From positions 1-36,710 of the forward strand of contig CAYXEN010000020.1 in NCBI GenBank assembly GCA_964464035.1: DNA of 36,710 bases, written 5' to 3'. Shown piece by piece: positions 1-8,134 of this stretch. The position numbers and the translations under genes were made by a program. Each line of letters begins with the position of its first letter. The first letter of the stretch is position 1. The stretch is from CAYXEN01 sp964464035 (GTDB lineage: Bacteria; Krumholzibacteriota; Krumholzibacteriia; WVZY01). The notes below the pieces were generated by a model. That model saw only the letters and a program-made list of their open reading frames with translations. It ran no database searches and had not been told where the DNA came from.

Positions 1-41
1 GCTCTTGATCAGCCGAACGCAGACCCCTCGAGGAGCAAAAG

Positions 42-1055
42 ATGAAAAACAAGAAATCGTTTCGAATCGCGGCCATTCAGGCGTGCCCGATTTACATGGA
101 CCGGGACGGAACCATAGACAAGGCGTGCACCTTGATCCGCGAAGCGGCGGCGGGGGGCGCAACTCTGGTGGTATTCCCCGAAGCCTTCATACCCGGGTAT
201 CCCGTATGGGTATGGTTTGTTCCGCCCGGGCACACACATGCCTTGCGTGAAGCGTACAGCGAGCTGCACGCCAATTCCATCGCGATCCCGAGCGAATCCA
301 CGGACAAGCTGTGTGAAGCGGCCCGTGAAGCCGGCGTAACCGTAGCCATCGGCGTGAACGAACGCAACTCGGAGGCCAGCGATTCCACGCTCTACAACAC
401 TTTGCTCTACCTGGGCGATGACGGACGTATCATCGGGCGCCACCGCAAGCTGGTCCCGACCGCCGGGGAACGGCTCGTCTGGGGAATGGGCGACGGCAGT
501 GACTTGGAGGTCTACAACCTTTCTTTCGGCAGGCTGAGCGGGCTCTTGTGCTGGGAGAACTACATGCCTTTGGCGCGGCACATGTTGTCGGCGCTGGGGG
601 TGCAGATCCACGTGGCCCCGACTTGGGACAGGGGCGAGCCGTGGCTCTCGACGATGCGCCACGTGGCGAAGGAGTCTCGCAGCTTCGTGCTCGGCTGTTG
701 TACTGCAATGCGCATAGACGACATCCCGGACCGACTCCCTTTCAAGGAACGCTACTTGAGTGAACTCGACGGCTGGATCAACACGGGTGACAGCGTGATC
801 GTGGACCCGGACGGCAAAGTCGTCGCTGGACCGTCGCAGAAAGAGGAGACGATTCTGTACGCAGAGGTGCAACGTGATCAACTTGTAGGCCCAAGGTGGC
901 AGCTCGACATCGCAGGGCACTACGGGCGCCCCGATGTTTTTCAGCTTCGAGTGAACCGTAAGCCCAGGTTGCATCTGGAATTCTTCGACGGCACGGAAGA
1001 CGGCGAACCGCTGCCTTCCGATCGCAAGGCCACGGGAGATGAACAACCCAGATGA
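42..1055 (+). CDS. Nitrilase-superfamily carbon-nitrogen hydrolase (nitrilase branch)
   Basis: This 337-residue protein is a cytosolic nitrilase-fold hydrolase that should convert an organic nitrile, or possibly cyanide or an amide, to the acid plus ammonia. The catalytic triad is visible: E47 in FPEAF, K136 in HRKLVPT and C170 in GLLCWENYMPL. The Cys-Trp-Glu-Asn-Tyr context is typical of true nitrilases and cyanide-degrading relatives rather than of amidases. Length agrees with the family (about 310-360). The start is supported by GAGGAG at 30-35, six bases before the ATG. It is a stand-alone gene here; the next gene begins about 270 bases downstream. The natural substrate cannot be read from sequence. 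Confidence 0.93.
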   Translation: MKNKKSFRIAAIQACPIYMDRDGTIDKACTLIREAAAGGATLVVFPEAFIPGYPVWVWFVPPGHTHALREAYSELHANSIAIPSESTDKLCEAAREAGVTVAIGVNERNSEASDSTLYNTLLYLGDDGRIIGRHRKLVPTAGERLVWGMGDGSDLEVYNLSFGRLSGLLCWENYMPLARHMLSALGVQIHVAPTWDRGEPWLSTMRHVAKESRSFVLGCCTAMRIDDIPDRLPFKERYLSELDGWINTGDSVIVDPDGKVVAGPSQKEETILYAEVQRDQLVGPRWQLDIAGHYGRPDVFQLRVNRKPRLHLEFFDGTEDGEPLPSDRKATGDEQPR

Positions 1056-1117
1056 CGATGGGCTTGTCGTGTCGATCGTCTTCGGCCTCGATTTTGCCCT
1101 CATCGGCTTTTTATCCC

Positions 1118-1146
1118 TGGAATCTCCCCGCGCGTTGATCTATAAT
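1118..1146 (+). promoter_or_regulatory. Candidate sigma70-type promoter of the kaiC-like unit
   Basis: A perfect TATAAT lies at 1141-1146. The hexamer 17 bases upstream (TGGAAT, 1118-1123) is a poor -35 match. It would give a leader of about 175 nt before the KaiC-like gene. The leader holds a 6-bp GC hairpin (GCGCCC at 1207-1212, GGGCGC at 1219-1224) with no following T-run, so it does not look like a terminator. Confidence 0.4.
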
Positions 1147-1327
1147 GCACCGCCATAGAGGGGGCTCCACTCAAGACCTCCTTTTTTCCACTCCGATGAT
1201 CTCTGGGCGCCCAAGGCCGGGCGCTGCGGCATGAATAAAAGAACTTCCTCTTCCAACGGCATCGGTCGACACTCGTCGTTTCCAGGCTCTCTCGAGCATG
1301 TGAAACATGGATTCAGGAGGTCATACC

Positions 1328-2803
1328 ATGAAGAATTCCCGCATCTCGACCGGTATTCCTGGCTTGGATGAAATCCTGTACGGTGGGTTCAAACCGGCTT
1401 CCAGCTACCTCATAGTGGGAGGGCCGGGCACCGGTAAGACGGTCCTGTCCCTTCAGTTTCTGAACGAAAGCGTCAAGCGAAATGCGAAGTGCCTATTGAT
1501 AACCTTCGCAGAGCCGGAAGCCTCGCTTCGGCGGAGCGCCGAATTGTTCGGTTGGGACATTTCCAGCGTCGCGTTCGAGGACTTCACGCAGATCGGAGGG
1601 GAGAACGGAACGGCGGGCGAATACTCCGTCTTCTCGCCCGGCGAAGTGGAGAGCACGCCGATCTGGAAACGCATATACGACGCTCTCGATAGACAAGACG
1701 CGGAGTGCCTGGTGATCGATTCAGTCACCTTTCTTCGGTACTTGTCCACGGATGAATACCAGTTCCGCAAGCATATCCAGCGCCTGGTCAACCACCTTGT
1801 CCAAAGGCAATGCCTCTCCCTACTGCTGTTCGATCCAACGGAGCTGAACAAGGAGAACGCCATGGCATTGGCAGTGGACGGAGTCATCGTTCTTACCAAC
1901 GAGGTTTCCAAGAACCGGGTGGTTGAGATACGAAGTCTGGAGGTGAGGAAGACACGGGCTTCATCCTACATGCCGGGACGCCATCCTTACCGGATCACCG
2001 GCCGGGGATTGACGATCTGGCCTCATCGAATCGAGAAGCTGAAGAAACTCGCCTACGACAGAAAGATTCTGACGTCCGGGATCGATTCCCTGGACAAGAT
2101 GCTGGGCGGCGGCGTCCCCTCGGGAACCTGCACCCTCGTTACCGGCCCCACCGGCGTGGGCAAGAGCAGCCTGGGCACCCAGTTTCTTGCAACTGCCGCG
2201 TCCCGCGGGCTCAAGAGCGTCATCTATACTTTCGAAGAAGGAAGTGCTTCCATAATGGAGCGTTGCAAGGCAATATCGATTCCGCTCGCCGACCGCATGG
2301 AGGACGGCTCCATGGCGGTCCGGGACGTCAACCCACTGGAGCTCTACCCGGACGAATTCCTGCAGGTGTTGCGTGACGACGTCGAGAACAACGGTGTCGA
2401 GATCATCATGCTCGACAGCCTGCGCGGATACAACCTCGCCATGGAACAGTTCGGCAATCTGATAGCTCACATACAGAACATCGTCAACTACATCCGCAGC
2501 AAGAAAGCCAGCATATTCCTGATCTATGAACAAGAGAGGCTCACCGGTGATCTCCAGCTTTCCGAACTGGGCGTAAGCTACCTGGCGGACAACGTAATCC
2601 TGGTCCGATTCGCGGAATACAACGGCGAGGTTCTCAGGGTGATCAACTGCCTGAAGAAAAGGCAAGGCAGTTTTCAGCCGGAACTGAGAAAATTCCAGAT
2701 CGACGAAAACGGCATCACCGTCGGGCGAAAGCTGGGTCGGTTGCAGGGTCTTCTGACCGGAGTGCCGAGGAGCATGGATGAAGAAAGGAGCTCTGAAGCC
2801 TGA
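1328..2803 (+). CDS. KaiC-like double-domain RecA-family ATPase
   Basis: This 491-residue protein has two tandem KaiC/RecA-type ATPase domains, about residues 5-235 and 240-480. Walker A motifs are GGPGTGKT at 31-38 and GPTGVGKS at 273-280. The glutamate pair after the first strand is intact in domain 2 (E303, E304) but reads Ala61-Glu62 in domain 1. The position of the cyanobacterial KaiC Ser431/Thr432 phosphosites reads Ser417-Tyr418 by eye alignment. No KaiA or KaiB is seen nearby. The start at 1328 is preferred to an in-frame ATG at 1307 because AGGAGG at 1316-1321 sits seven bases before it. The gene overlaps the following hybrid kinase by 26 bases, so the two are probably co-translated and act together in signalling. 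Non-cyanobacterial KaiC homologues are generally not proven clock components. Confidence 0.9.
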   Translation: MKNSRISTGIPGLDEILYGGFKPASSYLIVGGPGTGKTVLSLQFLNESVKRNAKCLLITFAEPEASLRRSAELFGWDISSVAFEDFTQIGGENGTAGEYSVFSPGEVESTPIWKRIYDALDRQDAECLVIDSVTFLRYLSTDEYQFRKHIQRLVNHLVQRQCLSLLLFDPTELNKENAMALAVDGVIVLTNEVSKNRVVEIRSLEVRKTRASSYMPGRHPYRITGRGLTIWPHRIEKLKKLAYDRKILTSGIDSLDKMLGGGVPSGTCTLVTGPTGVGKSSLGTQFLATAASRGLKSVIYTFEEGSASIMERCKAISIPLADRMEDGSMAVRDVNPLELYPDEFLQVLRDDVENNGVEIIMLDSLRGYNLAMEQFGNLIAHIQNIVNYIRSKKASIFLIYEQERLTGDLQLSELGVSYLADNVILVRFAEYNGEVLRVINCLKKRQGSFQPELRKFQIDENGITVGRKLGRLQGLLTGVPRSMDEERSSEA

Positions 2804-5486
2804 TCACCTGGGACCTGATATGACGAGTGAAAAACACAAGATAACGGCTTGCTTCTCATCCCGGGCCGATCAACGCCTGGTTTCCGGATACCTGGGCTCG
2901 CTGGGGTACGAACTCATCCCCTGCACCGGAATCTCCGAGGATCCACCGAGCCTCTTCATCCTGGACGTGCCCTCGGCCCGCAGGTTCGGCAACCGCATCC
3001 TTGCTCTCAAGAAGACCACGGACATTCTGCTCCCGATGATCGTTGCGCTGGGAAGGAACGACACGGTTGATCCTTGGCTCGCCGCGGGTTTCGACGACTG
3101 CATACGGATACCCATCACCAAGGCCGAACTCAAGAACCGGGTCGCCATCCTCCTTCGCCTGCGCGAGCAATCCGAGATCCTTGCCCAGAAAAGCGAACTC
3201 AAGTACCAGGCCATTTTCGAGAACACCGGCACGGCGACCCTCCTGGTCGATGAAAACACCACCATCCTCATGGCGAACCGGGAATGCCTGCCGGTCACCG
3301 GCTACACGCCGGAAGAGCTCATCGGCACCAAATGGACGGAGTACGTCGCCCCTGAGTCCCTCAAAATGATGCTGGAATACCACAAAGCCAGGCGCGAGGA
3401 GCAAAGAAAAGCGCCGACAAAATACGAAGCACGCCTGATAAACAAGAACGGCGATATCCGCGACGCCATCCTGGACGTGGGCATGGTCTCCGGCACCGGA
3501 CAGAGTGTGGTTTCGATGCTGGACATCACCGAGCTCAAGCGCAAGGGAGAAGAGCTCAAACGAACCGTGAAGGAATTGCGTGAGAGCGAAAAACGACTCA
3601 GGACCATAATAGAAGCGGAACCGGAGTGCGTCAAGGTCCTGGCTCCCGACGGATCGGTTTTGAACATGAACCGAGCGGGACTGGAGATAATCGAGGCCGA
3701 TTCCCCCGAACAAGTCCTGGGCGACGACATAGTCATGCACGTCGTCCCCGAGCACCGGCATGCGTTCCGAAAAATGCTCGCCGAAGTCATGCGCGGTCAT
3801 AGTAAGAAACTCGTTTTCGAGATGGTCGGTTTGAAAGGATCCCACCGTTGGATGGAAACCCACTCGGTACCCCTGAGAGACGCAAACAACGAGATAAGAG
3901 GGATTCTGCAGATAACGCGCGACATCACCAAACTCAAACAGGCCGAGGCCCAAGGGAGCCTCCTGCTTGCAGCCATAGAGCAGGCGGGCGAAGCCGTCGT
4001 CATCACCGACGACAAGGGCTCGATCCAGTATGTCAACCCGGCATTCGAGGAGATAACCGGTTACAGCAAAGAGGAGGCTCTGGGGCAAAACCCGCGCATT
4101 CTGAAGAGCGGCAGGCAGACCGACGAGTTCTACCGGGACCTATGGACGACGATAACATCGGGCAAGACGTGGAGGGGGCGGATAATCAACAAGCGCAAGG
4201 ATGGATCGCTGTATACCGAGGAGGCCACCATCTCCTCGGTGCGCGGCGCCGGCGGCACGATCGTCAACTATATAGCAATCAAGCGGGACATGTCCGAGCA
4301 CATTCGACTGTATGAAGAGAAGGTTCGATTGGAAAGGCAACTGAACCAGGCACAAAAGATGGAAGCAATCGGGCGGCTGGCGGGCGGCGTGGCCCACGAT
4401 TTCAACAACATGCTGAACGTGATTCTGGGCTACAGCGATATCATTCTGAAAAAGCTCAAGCAGGGAGATCCATTGAGGAAGGAAGTGGAGCAAATCATGA
4501 AAGCCGGGCGCCATTCCGCTTCCCTGACCAGCCAGCTCCTCGCCTTCAGCCGCAAGCAGACTCTTCAGCCCAAGATAGTGGATCTCAACGTTCTCGTACG
4601 AAACATACAAAAGATGCTTCACCGCTTGATCGGGGAGAACATAGACCTGGTTCTCAAACTGGCGGACGATCCATGGTTCGTGAAAGTGGATCCCGGCCAG
4701 GTCGAACAAATCATCATGAACCTTGCCGTCAACGCCCGGGACGCCATGCCCGACGGAGGCAAGTTGGTCATCGAGACGGCGAACACGGTTTTCGGCGAAG
4801 GCGAAGCCCAAGGTCCGGGCGTAAGGCCGGGGGAATACGTCATGCTTTGCGTTTCCGATACCGGGCACGGCATGGACAAGGAGACCTTGTCCAAGATCTT
4901 CGAGCCCTTCTTCACAACCAAGGAGATAGGCCAAGGCACGGGCCTGCGTCTTTCCACTGTCTACGGCATCGTCAAGCAATCAGGGGGCAACATCCTGGCG
5001 CATTCCGAACCCGGGCGCGGTACGGCCTTCACGATATACCTGCCCCGGACGCGGGAAAAACCGGAATCCCCGGGAGAGGGCGCCGCCAAGCCCGCGGCCG
5101 ACGGCAAGGGCAGGCACCTTCTGGTCGTGGAGGACGAAGAAGCCTTGCTGGAATTGTTCAGGCAGGTGATGACCCAACAGGGATTCACGGTTACGGTCGC
5201 ATCCGATGGAAACGAGGCCTTGAAGCTCGTGGAAGAGAAAGGATTGAAACCCGACCTGGTAATCACCGACGTGGTCATGCCCGGCATGAGCGGCCCCGAA
5301 CTGGCCGGGCGCCTACGCAGAAAGCACCCTCGATTGAAAGTACTCTACACTTCGGGATACGCGTATGGCGCCACCCTGCAAAGCGGGGTGCTGGATCCGG
5401 ATGTGCCTTTCATTCCCAAGCCTTTCACCATTGCCGAGATCACGGCGAAAGTGGAAGAAGTGCTCGGGCAAGGCAACAAGATCTAG
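2778..5486 (+). CDS. Hybrid sensor histidine kinase (REC-like, three PAS, HisKA, HATPase, REC)
   Basis: This 902-residue protein has no evident membrane segment and should be a cytosolic sensor. Domains in order: a degenerate receiver-like domain (about 18-125), PAS1 (141-254), PAS2 (268-388), PAS3 (395-515), HisKA with the phospho-accepting His540 in the HDFNN motif, HATPase (about 635-755), and a C-terminal receiver with Asp831 as phospho-acceptor and a KPF loop near its end. The G2 box reads GTGLRLS, with Arg724 where the family nearly always has Gly. The start is supported by GAGGAG at 2767-2772, five bases before the ATG, inside the end of the KaiC-like gene; a later ATG at 2821 lacks a clear site. 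No separate response regulator follows, so output may go through its own receiver, the KaiC-like partner or a distant protein. Confidence 0.92.
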   Translation: MKKGALKPDHLGPDMTSEKHKITACFSSRADQRLVSGYLGSLGYELIPCTGISEDPPSLFILDVPSARRFGNRILALKKTTDILLPMIVALGRNDTVDPWLAAGFDDCIRIPITKAELKNRVAILLRLREQSEILAQKSELKYQAIFENTGTATLLVDENTTILMANRECLPVTGYTPEELIGTKWTEYVAPESLKMMLEYHKARREEQRKAPTKYEARLINKNGDIRDAILDVGMVSGTGQSVVSMLDITELKRKGEELKRTVKELRESEKRLRTIIEAEPECVKVLAPDGSVLNMNRAGLEIIEADSPEQVLGDDIVMHVVPEHRHAFRKMLAEVMRGHSKKLVFEMVGLKGSHRWMETHSVPLRDANNEIRGILQITRDITKLKQAEAQGSLLLAAIEQAGEAVVITDDKGSIQYVNPAFEEITGYSKEEALGQNPRILKSGRQTDEFYRDLWTTITSGKTWRGRIINKRKDGSLYTEEATISSVRGAGGTIVNYIAIKRDMSEHIRLYEEKVRLERQLNQAQKMEAIGRLAGGVAHDFNNMLNVILGYSDIILKKLKQGDPLRKEVEQIMKAGRHSASLTSQLLAFSRKQTLQPKIVDLNVLVRNIQKMLHRLIGENIDLVLKLADDPWFVKVDPGQVEQIIMNLAVNARDAMPDGGKLVIETANTVFGEGEAQGPGVRPGEYVMLCVSDTGHGMDKETLSKIFEPFFTTKEIGQGTGLRLSTVYGIVKQSGGNILAHSEPGRGTAFTIYLPRTREKPESPGEGAAKPAADGKGRHLLVVEDEEALLELFRQVMTQQGFTVTVASDGNEALKLVEEKGLKPDLVITDVVMPGMSGPELAGRLRRKHPRLKVLYTSGYAYGATLQSGVLDPDVPFIPKPFTIAEITAKVEEVLGQGNKI

Positions 5487-5505
5487 CGGCGGGCGACCGA
5501 ATTCT

Positions 5506-6411
5506 TCACTTGGACAACAGCACTTCCCAGGCCAGGTAGAGAGCCGTTCCTCCCATGTAGAAGACACTGCCCAGCATTTCCAGCCCCTCTTCCATGAACG
5601 CGGAAACGGCTATTCTATCCAGGACCATGGCGGCTATTTGGGCCGACACTCCCAGGCCGAACATGTACATCCCCGGCTTGAAAGATGCAAGGTAACGTAC
5701 GTACCTTGACAGCACGACTACGGCAAGAACGGCATACGCTATCATGACCACGGAGTCGCAGCGCTTGATGATGTTGTCTCCGATGAACTCGTGTATTCCA
5801 AAGTATTCGTCCGTTGCAGCGAAAAAGAATCCGGCAGCCAGGATGAGCCAGATGAAGCCGGGATGATGCCGCCGATTCCCGTTTTCGGAGATGATATCCA
5901 AGCGACGTAGAGAATGGATCGTGTAACTCAAGATCGCGGCCATGCCGAGAAAAATGCAGGTGAAAAAATCCGCCGTCAACAGGGGGTTGTCCTGCAAGAC
6001 GACATCGAACCCCAGCATCCTGTATCTCGTTCTGTGGCGACTGATTTGTTCGAGCAGTATGAGGTTCTCCCTGAAATAGACGCTCAAAGCGTAAATGGCC
6101 GTGACGATCATCACCATCACCGCCACCTGCAGGGAGATCCTTTGAAACACTGTCAACCGGCTCCACCAGCTTTGAAAGCGATTTACAAAGAGCGGGGCCA
6201 ATGCCAGGAGGGAGGCGCCCAGCACGGCGAGCGCCACCCGCAATGCGGTCAACGCCGGGGCGAAGCTCTCGGTGAAGATTCCCGAGCGGAAAAACCAGTC
6301 TCCGGCACGATCTCGGTTCAGCACCGCGGCCAGAAGGAGCGCGGTCAAGCCGAGCAACCTGAGAAGGATCGCGTATAACTTCAAGGATTTCTTGCTTGAT
6401 TGGATATCCAT
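5506..6411 (-). CDS. Multi-pass membrane protein of unknown function
   Basis: I do not recognise this 301-residue protein. It shows about eight hydrophobic stretches spread over the whole length, separated by short basic loops, so it should be an integral inner-membrane protein. A conserved-looking acidic/aromatic segment (TDEYFGIHEF) lies within or beside the fifth hydrophobic stretch and could be functional. The gene converges on the hybrid kinase with only 19 bases between the stops. The ATG at 6411 is chosen; a TTG at 6429 in the same frame is possible, and neither has a good ribosome binding site. A 7-bp hairpin (6453-6472) lies upstream in its probable leader. Confidence 0.72.
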   Translation of the reverse strand: MDIQSSKKSLKLYAILLRLLGLTALLLAAVLNRDRAGDWFFRSGIFTESFAPALTALRVALAVLGASLLALAPLFVNRFQSWWSRLTVFQRISLQVAVMVMIVTAIYALSVYFRENLILLEQISRHRTRYRMLGFDVVLQDNPLLTADFFTCIFLGMAAILSYTIHSLRRLDIISENGNRRHHPGFIWLILAAGFFFAATDEYFGIHEFIGDNIIKRCDSVVMIAYAVLAVVVLSRYVRYLASFKPGMYMFGLGVSAQIAAMVLDRIAVSAFMEEGLEMLGSVFYMGGTALYLAWEVLLSK

Positions 6412-6825
6412 TAAATTTCGCCAACGCAACGGAATGCAAGAATCAGTCCAGTCCTCCAGATCGTCCTGGAGGAACGCCGGCGGCTAGACGCCCGCTCTAT
6501 CTCTCCGCAAGGTCAGCGCCACATTTGTCGGCCGGTTCATCGAGTCCGAGAAACGATACCGGCAGGAGTAATGCCCGGGAGTTACTGCATGACAAGGCGG
6601 TGCATTGCGCCTACGGCCGAAGCCTGGTTGGGTATTGAAAATTGCAAGTCGATCCCCCATGCATATATCGGGTAATCCGTGCCCGTAATTACTGTAATTC
6701 GCGCTCCTGCTTGTCATTATTACTTCAACCCCTCGTCGATCAAGGGGATTACGGTATTTAACCCACAGTAGAAGCCCTAGAATGGAGTTTTTCCACACCG
6801 AGAGCAGTATAGCTGCGGCGATAAA

Positions 6826-6854
6826 TTGATTATGCAAAAAATCTATGATATAAT
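6826..6854 (+). promoter_or_regulatory. Promoter upstream of the beta-helix gene
   Basis: TTGATT (6826-6831) and TATAAT (6849-6854) are separated by 17 bases, a near-consensus sigma70-type promoter in an AT-rich patch. Transcription would begin near 6861 and run through the gene remnant at 6903-7085 into the secreted beta-helix gene at 7090, giving a leader of about 230 nt. Confidence 0.6.
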
Positions 6855-6902
6855 TCATCAAGCTCACGATGATGCATGCAAGGATCGAGAAGGGAGTCCT
6901 GA

Positions 6903-7085
6903 GAAGACTCGCAGCATGCTTTTCTCCCTGCCCGTGGCTGCACGAACGCAATTGAAGAAGCAACTGGTCTGCTTTTATTGGGTTCCAATCTCAACGTGGG
7001 GCTGCTCAAGTTCTTCGGGCCCGCAGTATGGGACAAGGCGCTCAAAGAAGCCGACATCGAATACAGACTCAGAAAGTTCCAATGA
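6903..7085 (+). pseudogene. Probable 3' remnant of an unidentified gene
   Basis: An open frame of 60 codons follows a TGA at 6900-6902 and ends at TGA 7083-7085. It lacks any ATG or GTG. The last 40 codons read like real protein (ending ALKEADIEYRLRKFQ) with GC-rich third positions matching the neighbours, unlike the flanking bases. The simplest reading is the C-terminal end of a gene whose 5' part has been lost. I cannot name the family. It ends four bases before the beta-helix start, so it could alternatively be a coupled leader frame using a TTG at 6978. Confidence 0.35.
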
Positions 7086-7089
7086 TATA

Positions 7090-8058
7090 ATGAAACGCCT
7101 GCCGCATGTTCTTTTGATTCAGTTGCTGATCGCCGCTTCAGGTTCCAGCCTCGAAGCACGCACTTGGCTCGTAAAGCCGGATGGCACCGGGGACGCTCCC
7201 ACCATACAGGCTGGCCTGGATCTAGCCACGGCGGGAGATACAGTGATGCTCGCCTGTGGCGTCTATCGTGAGCACAACATCCAAATGAAATCAGGCGTCT
7301 GCCTAAGGAGCCAAAACGACGACCCTCGTTGCGCAACCATTGACGCTGAACAGCAAGGCACCGTGCTGAAATGCCCTCTGACCGCTCCATCGACAATCAT
7401 CGACGGCTTGACCTTTACGAACGGATCGGCTTCCGGCATGGATATCATAGGCTTCGGTTATGGCATTACGGTGCTGAACTGCGTCTTTTCGCACAATACG
7501 AGTCCGTTTGCGGGGACCGCTGCTGCTATAGAATTCTCCTCTGCCACCTTCCAGAATTGCCTTTTCTATGACAACTATACCTCCCAGGGGCCCGGCCCCA
7601 ACCCCGCGGTCTGCGTCGCGTATTTCGGGGCCACAGCGGTTTTTTCCAATTGCACATTCGTCGACAATTCCGCCGGCGTCTCCGTCACCACCGACGGAAT
7701 CGCGTCACTCGACAACTGCATATTGGCCTATTGCAGGGATGGTTTTACATTGGGCAGCGACGATAGTTCTTATTTTGCTTCGATCAGCTGCTGCGACTTC
7801 TTCGGCAATATAGACGCCCATGATGACAGCATGACGGTCGCCGCCGATCCGAGTTGTTTCACGGCGGATCCGCAGTTTTGTGGTGTTCCCGGCAGCAGGA
7901 ATTATTACATTCAAAGTGATTCGCCTTGCGCGCCGGGCAATCATCCGAATGGCTTGAATTGCGGGCTCATAGGCGCCTTGCCCGTTAATTGCAACGAGGT
8001 GCCCGTACGTAACAGATCCTGGGGGTTCATCAAATCCATTTATGAAAAGTCCCATTAG
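7090..8058 (+). CDS. Secreted, Cys-rich right-handed beta-helix protein
   Basis: This 322-residue protein begins with a signal peptide (about residues 1-24: basic KR, hydrophobic core, small residues before cleavage). The mature part carries repeated short strands with N-C-x-F and similar turns (for example NCVFSHN, NCLFYDN, NCTFVDN), the pattern of a pectate-lyase-like right-handed beta-helix. The N-terminal DGTGDAPTIQAG segment is the usual cap of such extracellular proteins. Many cysteines suggest disulfides outside the cytoplasm. No catalytic residues can be assigned; a surface or polysaccharide-binding role is inference. The start at 7090 is chosen because the signal peptide begins there; the frame is open upstream to 6826 but that part is not protein-like. 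No strong ribosome binding site is visible. Confidence 0.8.
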   Translation: MKRLPHVLLIQLLIAASGSSLEARTWLVKPDGTGDAPTIQAGLDLATAGDTVMLACGVYREHNIQMKSGVCLRSQNDDPRCATIDAEQQGTVLKCPLTAPSTIIDGLTFTNGSASGMDIIGFGYGITVLNCVFSHNTSPFAGTAAAIEFSSATFQNCLFYDNYTSQGPGPNPAVCVAYFGATAVFSNCTFVDNSAGVSVTTDGIASLDNCILAYCRDGFTLGSDDSSYFASISCCDFFGNIDAHDDSMTVAADPSCFTADPQFCGVPGSRNYYIQSDSPCAPGNHPNGLNCGLIGALPVNCNEVPVRNRSWGFIKSIYEKSH

Positions 8059-8074
8059 TTCTATTCAAAGCATT

Positions 8075-8100
8075 CGCTCGCTGCTTGCTTGAGCGTTTTT
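8075..8100 (+). terminator. Candidate intrinsic terminator after the beta-helix gene
   Basis: CGCTC (8075-8079) pairs with GAGCG (8091-8095) across an 11-base loop and is followed directly by five T (8096-8100). It lies 16 bases after the beta-helix stop and before moeA. The stem is short, so efficiency is uncertain. Confidence 0.5.
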
Positions 8101-8134
8101 CAATGATCGGATTTCGAGGAACGGATCAACAGAT

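Larger units (their letters stand above)
6412..7089. other. About 660 bases without an intact gene
   Basis: The stretch lies between the unknown membrane protein and the beta-helix gene. It is visibly more AT-rich than its surroundings, especially from 6640 to 6860. It holds a perfect short hairpin (6453-6459 with 6466-6472, CCTCCAG/CTGGAGG), a weaker one near 6729-6747 (CCCCT/AGGGG), a good promoter (6826-6854) and a startless open frame (6903-7085). A 159-codon minus-strand frame across 6484-6963 has no recognisable domain and I do not call it. Confidence 0.6.

Noticed and set aside
9..1103. Long minus-strand frame opposite the nitrilase
   Set aside because: No recognisable domain; it is the shadow of a well-supported nitrilase with its full catalytic triad and ribosome binding site.
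2856..4088. 410-codon minus-strand frame opposite the hybrid kinase
   Set aside because: Composition follows the opposite strand's codon bias; the plus strand carries clear PAS domains throughout.
6484..6963. 159-codon minus-strand frame in the empty region
   Set aside because: No family match, ordinary upstream sequence and uneven composition; not distinguishable from chance.
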